Source of the DNA: Austropuccinia psidii
Taxonomy: Eukaryota; Basidiomycota; Pucciniomycetes; Pucciniales; Sphaerophragmiaceae
Assembly (NCBI GenBank): GCA_023105745.1
Contig: JALGQZ010000011.1
Location: forward strand, 18,192,975-18,256,974
Direction: 5' to 3'
Length of the DNA stretch: 64,000 nucleotides
The notes under the pieces are model-generated. The model saw nothing but the letters and a program-made list of their open reading frames with translations. It made no database searches and was not told the DNA's origin. A program made the translations under genes and the position numbers. Shown one piece after another: positions 58,284 to 64,000 of this stretch. Positions within the stretch are counted from its first letter, which is position 1. Each line of letters starts with the position of its first letter.

Positions 58284-58509
58284 CTAAAATTAATGAAAAA
58301 GCCAAATAATTAAGTAAAAAAAAAGGTTATTTCAAAAAAAGAAATAAAAATTAAAGCCTCACTTATAATATGAAAAAAAAATATTTTTTATTGATTTTTT
58401 GAATTATAAGTATTTTTTGTATGTTTTTTAAATTTTTCAATATAAGAAAAAGATTAAAAAAGAGTAAAAAAATATGTCACAGGTAAAATATCACGGCTGG
58501 GCCCCCAAA
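58284..58509 (-). other. Leader of element C
   Basis: AT-rich stretch between the LTR and the leader exon. A possible donor TATAA/GTGAGG at 58363/58362 leaves an A at the exon end. No gene. Confidence 0.45.
58495..58507 (-). other. Putative primer-binding site (C)
   Basis: Sense TGGGGGCCCAGCC begins two bases after the LTR end. It differs from the family B site at two positions and, like it, starts as a tRNA-Pro site would. Confidence 0.5.
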
Positions 58510-60349
58510 TGTAAGGTGTGGATATGAAACTTTGATAAAAAATCAAGTACTTTTCCTGTCCTCAAAATTTGTATAAGGTAAAATTCAATTAAAAATAGTA
58601 AGAAATATTATTTTTAAGAGAAAACAAGCCAATTTTATTGTTTATAACTTTATTAGTATAAAACAATAATATTATAAAAATTTATTGTTTTACCAACAAT
58701 AAAACTTTATCCAAAAAAATACTCTACAAGAGATATTTTAAGGCTACAAAAGAAATTTCTTCAAGAGCAATTTCAATTGGAATTAATTGAGCAAAGAACT
58801 GCAAGCAATTAATTAAAGAACAAAGTCTTTAAAAAGAATATTAAAGAGAAAACACGCCCAAAAGTGACCAGAGTGAATTTGGAAACAAAGTGACAAAGTT
58901 AACAGTGATGAAAGATGCTTTAATTCACTTATGGGGTGGTTCAGGGGTAAAAATGATTATAAGAGTTACAAACAATTATTATAATGATTTTTTCACGTGG
59001 TTAAAAGGTTCAAAATGATTTAAAAAGGGTGGTTGGAATCTTTTATTGATTGGTTTAACAGTTTTAAACTAATTAATAAAAGGAAAAGATTCTAACATGA
59101 AGAGAAAAGTGGGGCAAAGAAGACATTCTTTTATAGCCATCAATTCTCTTACTCCAAAAGTAAAATTTACTCTTGTCAGTCATGAAAAACAGTCTGACAA
59201 CAGAAAAGCCAATTATGGCATCATTGAACCCTGGTTTAGACCAAAAAAGGGCTGGTTTAAGCCATTTTTAGCCATTTTTAGCCATTTTAGACCCTTAAAT
59301 CAGCCATTACTATAGCAATACCAGGCCTAGAGCCTTCAAAACACGTCAGTAATGTGTGTCAGAGGCGTAGAAACCAGCTAAAACTGTTTTTACTATGATT
59401 GTTTTATCTTAAGGGTAGTTTTACCCTCTTGGCAACAGCTAAAACTACCCCAGTTGGTATCAAAACCTTATCATCAATTGAGTTCACAGACCCTGTAACT
59501 CAATTCCAGGCCAAAAGTGATGAACTTTTGCGTGAATTTTGACATCTCACGCCTGTCAGCAAGGAATTTGGGGGTCTAGCTCCCCCTTAGAGCTGGAGTT
59601 CCTTTTCCCCCCCAAATTTAATCTTTCCAATTTATTTTTCCTTTAATTCCTCATCATGTATTATACTTATAATTTATATATGTGATTCAATTCAATTGTA
59701 CAGTACAATACAGTAATAATTGATACCTCATATGTAAATCAAGTTCACTTATGTAATACACGCACACATTTTGACATTTCAATTGAATTCAATTGAAAAT
59801 ACTTCAATTCCTCATAACTTCTAAACTAAACACAACACCTCAATTTTAACACAAAAATTGATGGTTAACACCACATGTGGTGTGAATTAAATTAAGGTTT
59901 TGAGGATTTTCAACTTTTGTATTGAAAATACTAAAAACTTAATTTAAGCTTATTTAGAGTTGAGTTACAAGAATTTCACTCAGAGGTGACCCCACCTGAT
60001 TTTTCATGAGGAATCCAATGGTGAAATAATTTTTATGTGTTTATTTCTTGGATAAAAAGTTATGATAATTTTTATATAACTTTTTTCCAAATTTATTTAT
60101 TTTTTCACAATTTTGTTAAAATTTTATTTTTACTTAATTTTTTCAAGTATAAAACTAATTTTATGCTTACAAAATTTAATGTATTTTTTATTTTTAAATT
60201 GTAATTAATTTTTTATTTTTAATATAATTTTATATTTATATTTTGATTTTTATTTTAATAATATAAATAAATTTATTTTATTTATATTAATATGTTATTT
60301 TTTATATTTGTGGTCTTTTGGGTATATGAAATTACCTCTAAGGCTCACA
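58510..60349 (-). repeat. 5' LTR of element C (1,840 bp)
   Basis: Sense start TGTGAGCC at 60349, end CCACACCTTACA at 58510. Partner of 50247-52087. The 72-codon open stretch inside (59097-59315) is antisense to the element and shared only because the LTRs are identical, so I do not call it. Confidence 0.95.
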
Positions 60350-60518
60350 AAACCGGTGTCAGTACATCATCAGACTGATTTGAATGATGATGAAGCTATG
60401 GTTCCTGCTATTGATGTCATGGTTAGGACTAAACCAAAGATAGAACATCATGAAGATAATAATAACCAAACCAATCATAAAAGAAAACTCACCCAATGCC
60501 AAAGACAACCTCTTCATG
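60350..60518 (+). pseudogene. Coding-like sequence interrupted by C and D
   Basis: Without element C and one AAACC duplication, the plus-strand frame from about 50165 continues here: S-D-D-V-M-V-R-T-K-P, then DLNDDEAMVPAIDVMVRTKP, so the VMVRTKP phrase occurs twice about 27 residues apart. A polar, Asn/His/Lys-rich stretch follows (IEHHEDNNNQTNHKRK), then the LTR of element D. No start or end is visible. Family unknown; it may be a nuclear or disordered protein exon. Confidence 0.4.
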
Positions 60519-61279
60519 TGTCACAGGGGCTCTTCGAAGTGAAGAGGGCCTGGCACTCAGTAAGCTGGGACTCACTTATGGAGGGCTCAGGGATATGGTA
60601 AGAAAGGATACACTTAAGAGTGTTAAAGATGAATTACTAAAAGAATGAATATAAGAAGCAGCAACAAAAGAATAAGAATAAAGAATAGAAGAGCCAACCA
60701 CAAACAAGTCCAAGTCCACTGTTTCAACCGGTCAGAATGGAAAGAGAAGGGTTAATAAGGATATGGCCACCCAACTCATACTGTACAGGCAAAGAGAGAA
60801 AATGCAAAGACTAACTTAGAATTAAATAATTATAATACCCAAATATAAGGATAAGAATAATTATGAAATAATAAATAAACTAAATTAAATAACTGGGGAA
60901 AAGTCCCCAGGGGGGAGAAAGAGGGGCTGGTATATGTGAGAATCACCAGCCCTGATCCAGAGGAAGAATTTTCATGAGAATAATTGATGATTGAATTGAG
61001 TCTGGCCAATACAGGTCCTGTACGGCTGTACAGAACCTGTACAAGAGGTGTGGTGTATTTGAGTGATCATACAGTTCCATATTGGTGTATTGAAACTGTA
61101 TTGGGTGAATCCAACCTGTACAGGTGTTGACAGGCTGTATGGATGTACCAAGCTGTATGCATGTTTCAGAATGAAGATTGCTGAAACTGAATGCTGATGC
61201 AGATACTGGATTTGCTGATTTGGGGTGTTTGAGTGGGTGTATGAATGAATACCCTTACCCCTGATGAATGGTTGTTACA
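60519..61279 (-). repeat. 3' LTR of element D (761 bp)
   Basis: Sense start TGTAACAACC at 61279 (TGTCACAACC in A) and end CTGTGACA at 60519. Shorter than the A LTRs because it lacks their GC-rich middle. The end shares GAGTCCCAG...GTGCCAGGCC and AAGAGCCCCTGTGACA-type sequence with A. It carries four CTGTAC words at 61018-61121. Confidence 0.82.
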
Positions 61280-61290
61280 GTATCCCCCTC
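61280..61290 (-). other. Polypurine tract of element D
   Basis: Sense GAGGGGGATAC directly before the LTR start. It parallels GGTAGGGGGGTAC in A' (39713-39725), which fixes this LTR as a 3' LTR on the minus strand. Confidence 0.7.
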
Positions 61291-62237
61291 TTGAAACTGG
61301 TGGGCTCCTGAACACCATAATACCCTGCCACTGTTGAGTGGCATCTCAATATCCCCACATTTTTTCCAAAAAAATTTTCTTTTTAATTTGCTTTCCTCTT
61401 GACCATTATCCTGAAAATCCTTCATTACTTCTTCCCTGCCAAATTCAATTGATTCCCCCCTTTTTCCAAGCTTGAGTGAGTATTCCTTCCAGACTACGCC
61501 ATTCTTTTCTTTTGATTCAATCAGCCATGCCTTGGGATGTGGCCTTGGGATATATCCCAGAATAAAGGCCATTGAGCACTTGTGCTCAAAAATTGGTGCC
61601 CAATGAGTATATGACTTGTACTCATTGGCCCAGACTTAATCCAATGAATGAATGAACTTTCGTCCAAGGGGTCTTGTCCCCATTATCCAAGGAATTGGCC
61701 TCAGACAGCCCTCCAAGTGGTTCTTGGGCTGTGGCCTCCATGTTGAGTGATCTTGATGCAATTTGATTTTTATGGCCTTTTTGCCCTTGTTGGGTGTTTT
61801 GGTGATTGGGCATTTTTTTTTGATTTTTTGGCCATAATGGCCTTTTTAGAGTCTTTGGGGTCCTACGGTCCGCAGGCCATACGCCGTGGTTCGCGGTCCG
61901 TGGCCCGTGGACCATACGCCGCGGTACGTGGGGGCTATTGGAGGCCCCCAGGACCAAAATGGAGCCCCTGGGCCCAAATTTGCTGGGGGCCCAGAAATGA
62001 CCCCTTCCCAATTTTCACCATATATGGCCTGGACCCATTGAAGGGGTCCAGGACCATCAAGATCTTGGCCTCCCCCAAAGTTGCAGGGGAGGTCCTGGGT
62101 GATGAGTTCAGCCCCAAAGGGGTGTGAACCTTCACCTTAGAGGCTTTGAGGTGGGTCCTTGAGACAAATTTCTTTTTCTTGATGTGGAGTGGATTGATTC
62201 TGACGTCTTGAATCTTCTGCTTGCACATGCTTCAGTT
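61291..62237. other. Upstream region of the antisense gene
   Basis: No gene called; minus-strand open stretches 61255-61572 and 61622-62011 are possible but unsupported. A CpG-rich patch at 61862-61927 holds two CGGTCCG words (61866, 61894) and a CGGTACG, resembling patches in the LTRs of A and A'. It lies about 310-375 bp before the start codon of the plus-strand gene and may be its promoter. Confidence 0.5.
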
Positions 62238-63478
62238 ATGAGTTCCAAACTGACTGAACTCACTGAATCTTCCCCTTCTGCACCGCCACCGTCTGTTCTT
62301 CATGGTTCTGGCGTCTTCAGTCGATTGTCTTCTCCCTCCATGGCGTCTTCTGGCCATTTTGACCCCTCCCAAACATATGATGGGTTCAGAGCAGTTGAAG
62401 TTCTTGATCCTGCCTGTACTGAGTGTTTGGCCAGGGGTAAGGATTGCTTTCAACATTACAATCCCGGATCGTCAAAATGCCATTTCTGCTTTATTGGGAA
62501 GAAGCCTTGCCGCCGTACCGGATCAACTTTGTCCCAGGTCAGGAGGCACTTATGGAGTAGGAAGGATGGGCCTTATGGGCAGGAATTCCCCATTCTTGAG
62601 GAACCTACCCCTGATGCCACTCCTGGATTTTCTCAATGTGAGTGATTTGCATTTCTTGGTTGAATTGATGCTTATATTTTGATGTAGTGACTCGTTCCAG
62701 GCAGAGGGATGTGGCCAGATGGACTAATGTTGGAGGGCCCATTCCAATTGGTGGTAGGCCCATACACTACAGCTCAGAAATCCCAATTTCAAGGACCAAT
62801 GCTGATGCAGTGGTGAAAGTAGTGAAAAAACTAAGAAGAATTGTTGATTCCCCAACAGATCCAGATGCTGAAGGAAGTGATGAGTTGGATGGTGAAGAAG
62901 TTCAAGTTATTCCTCATTCAAGTGGCCATCCATCCAGCAATTCCTCTTCTCAACCTCTTGCCAACACCAGATTCCAAAGCCAAGTGATTCCCAGCACTCC
63001 AAGAACCTTCCAACCAATGCTTGCTTCCATTCCTACAACCCTTCCTCCTCCTTCACCAACTACTTCCCATACCACCAGGCCTGCCTTGAATCCAGCAGTA
63101 AGACCATCTCCAGTTCAACAGCCCAGAAACTCACCCATAAACACCTCCCGTCAACTCCAACCTGTGGCCAGCTCCAGCATAAGAAGAGATGGATTGTCTC
63201 CTTTGCCGTTTCCTGCCGCTCAAGTTTTTCAAAGAAGAGAACGTTGGCCTATCCGGGTTACCAGAGAAGATCCCAACGCGGCTAGTGAAAACCAAGATGC
63301 TGTGGCCAGATTATTCAGGAGGGTTGATAGAAATAGCAGAGAGGTGATTATGTATGCCAATGACAGGACTATTCCAGGTACTGCTTCTGAAGAGATGGCT
63401 GCAAAATTTGCCTGGTATGAAGATGAGTTGATAAATGATTTCCAGAGAACTTTTGATGACTTGGGTAGAGATAACTAG
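62238..63478 (+). CDS. Spliced Zn2Cys6-like protein, antisense in element D
   Basis: Two exons, 62238-62637 and 62688-63478, give 396 residues from ATG (MSSKLTEL) to TAG. Residues 60-91 contain six Cys at 60, 63, 70, 81, 84 and 91: C-X2-C-X6-C-X10-C-X2-C-X6-C, the spacing of the fungal Zn2Cys6 binuclear cluster, with basic residues in RGKDC and GKKPC. A Ser/Pro-rich low-complexity middle (about 200-300) is followed by a dense C-terminal block (VARLFRRVDRNSREVIMYAN, then EEMAAKFAWYEDELINDF). No stops or frameshifts, unlike every gag-pol copy here. From memory it resembles repeated hypothetical proteins of Austropuccinia psidii; not checked. Role unknown: a DNA-binding regulator is an inference from the Cys spacing only. 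Confidence 0.75.
62638..62687 (+). other. 50-nt intron of the Zn2Cys6-like gene
   Basis: GTGAGTGATT at the donor and TTGATGTAG at the acceptor, with TTGAATTGATGC as a possible branch region. Exon 1 ends CAA T and exon 2 begins TG ACT, joining in frame as Q-L-T. Unspliced, a TGA follows within the intron. The size is typical of fungal introns. Confidence 0.75.
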
Positions 63479-64000
63479 TTTCCTTTTCCTTGTTTGTGTT
63501 TGGTTTGACTTCTATCCCCACTCTTATAACTACTAAAAAATAAAAAATAACAAAGATAATGGAACCTCCCAATACATGATTTGGGGAGGGGATGCTGCTG
63601 CTTTAAAGAAATAAAAGAAAGAAAATTATACAAGTAAAGAAAGAAGAGAAATGAAAATAAATAAGAGAAAAATGAGAGTAAAGAAAGAAATAAAGAAAAA
63701 ATCCTGATGGTTGGTCCTTCTTGTGGTGAGTTGCTTGATTTTGGCCAATAAGTGTCTGAAAAATGAAAACACAGCATTTTGATGCTCACAGAGTGGCCAA
63801 GGTGATGTTTTACAAGAAGTAGAACCCTCAGGGATGCATACCAGGAGATGGAACTTACTTTCATAACTTCCACTCCCCACCAAGCACCATAAAATTGAAA
63901 AGAATTGCCATAAATGACTTCTGAGATGAATTTCCATAAATGACTTCTGAAATGAATTGCCATAATTGACTTGAAGTAATGAATGTCTTGAATTATGATG
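63479..64000. other. Post-pol region of element D
   Basis: A purine-rich tract (about 63600-63700) then, on the minus strand, the module shared with A' (TATGGTGCTTGGTGGGGAG..., with GTAAGT at 63853-63858 and CACCTTGGCCACTCTGTGAG). Near 63900-63960 the plus-strand words CATAAATGACTTCTGA and GAATTGCCATAA recur. No gene seen. Confidence 0.6.

Larger units (their letters stand above)
50247..60349 (-). mobile_element. Gypsy element C, full length (10,103 bp)
   Basis: Structurally complete Ty3/gypsy element on the minus strand: 5' LTR 58510-60349, primer site 58495-58507, leader exon, gag-pol 58036-52112, polypurine tract 52088-52100, 3' LTR 50247-52087. A perfect target-site duplication AAACC lies at 50242-50246 and 60350-60354. 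The LTRs differ at only about a dozen or two positions by eye, so insertion is recent. Two TAA codons are the only breaks in a 1,975-codon frame. Confidence 0.96.
60519..64000 (-). mobile_element. Gypsy element D, 3' end with antisense gene
   Basis: Minus-strand element whose 3' LTR is 60519-61279, preceded in sense by a polypurine tract. At 63746-63900 the minus strand matches the post-pol module of A' (38946-39070), so pol should lie just beyond the window. Between these two marks is about 2.4 kb absent from A', holding a plus-strand spliced gene. Only the 3' part is visible; the 5' LTR and gag-pol are inferred. Confidence 0.7.

Noticed and set aside
61255..62011. Minus-strand frames of 105 and 129 codons in element D
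   Set aside because: One runs into the LTR and neither has a recognisable domain. They could be upstream coding parts of D but nothing supports it here.

Overview
This 64 kb window is eukaryotic, AT-rich and almost entirely transposable element. It looks like one stretch of the repeat-filled genome of a rust fungus (Pucciniales). The reasons are several families of Ty3/gypsy LTR retrotransposons with C-terminal chromodomains, very short GT-AG introns, and gag/pol and accessory proteins that resemble, from memory and not checked, repeated hypothetical proteins of Austropuccinia psidii (myrtle rust). I see no bacterial operon, rRNA, tRNA or CRISPR array, and no intact ordinary host gene.

Layout: (1) 1-7340, minus strand: gypsy element A with its 5' LTR (5637-7340), gag, protease and RT-RNase H. 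It then runs through a microhomology junction into a second gag copy, giving a 3,476-bp tandem period. A sits inside (2) element B, 7341-13771, minus strand, whose 5' LTR (12392-13771) is itself inserted in a fragment of another A-like LTR (13772-14093). (3) 14094-20697: AT-rich non-coding DNA holding an array of about eleven degenerate units, each a GCAGTTTA box plus a small hairpin, and an unrecognised coding relic. (4) 20698-32139, plus strand: element B', a second B copy, split by a solo LTR of family C with target-site duplication GACCA. (5) 32140-41382, plus strand: element A', whose 5' LTR remnant and 3' LTR belong to different sub-lineages. (6) 41383-45282: unassigned repeat-like DNA and a truncated old C-family relic (E). 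(7) 45283-50246: an older island with a Myb/SANT-like relic, a Copia-like solo LTR with target-site duplication TTAGT, an UNC13/MUN-like relic and a tandem repeat. (8) 50247-60349, minus strand: element C, structurally complete, 10,103 bp, target-site duplication AAACC, near-identical LTRs and only two in-frame stops in a 1,975-codon gag-pol. (9) 60519-64000, minus strand: the 3' end of element D, which carries, antisense to the inferred gag-pol, a spliced 396-residue gene with a Zn2Cys6-type cysteine cluster between pol and the 3' LTR.

The families use different expression strategies. A-type elements keep gag and pol in different frames, with a GGGAAAA -1 frameshift heptamer just before the gag stop. 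B and C encode gag-pol as one frame and seem to have a small spliced leader exon. In both B copies the predicted splice joins a terminal A to a leading TG, so the start codon would exist only in spliced RNA. This split AUG and the antisense Zn2Cys6 gene of D are the two observations I would follow up first.

All gag-pol copies here are broken, so the region is a nested fossil record. Order inferred from nesting: B into an A-like LTR, then A into B; the C solo LTR into B'; full-length C into an older coding-like sequence. Family assignments rest on motifs and on comparing copies by eye; divergence statements are visual estimates, not computed values.
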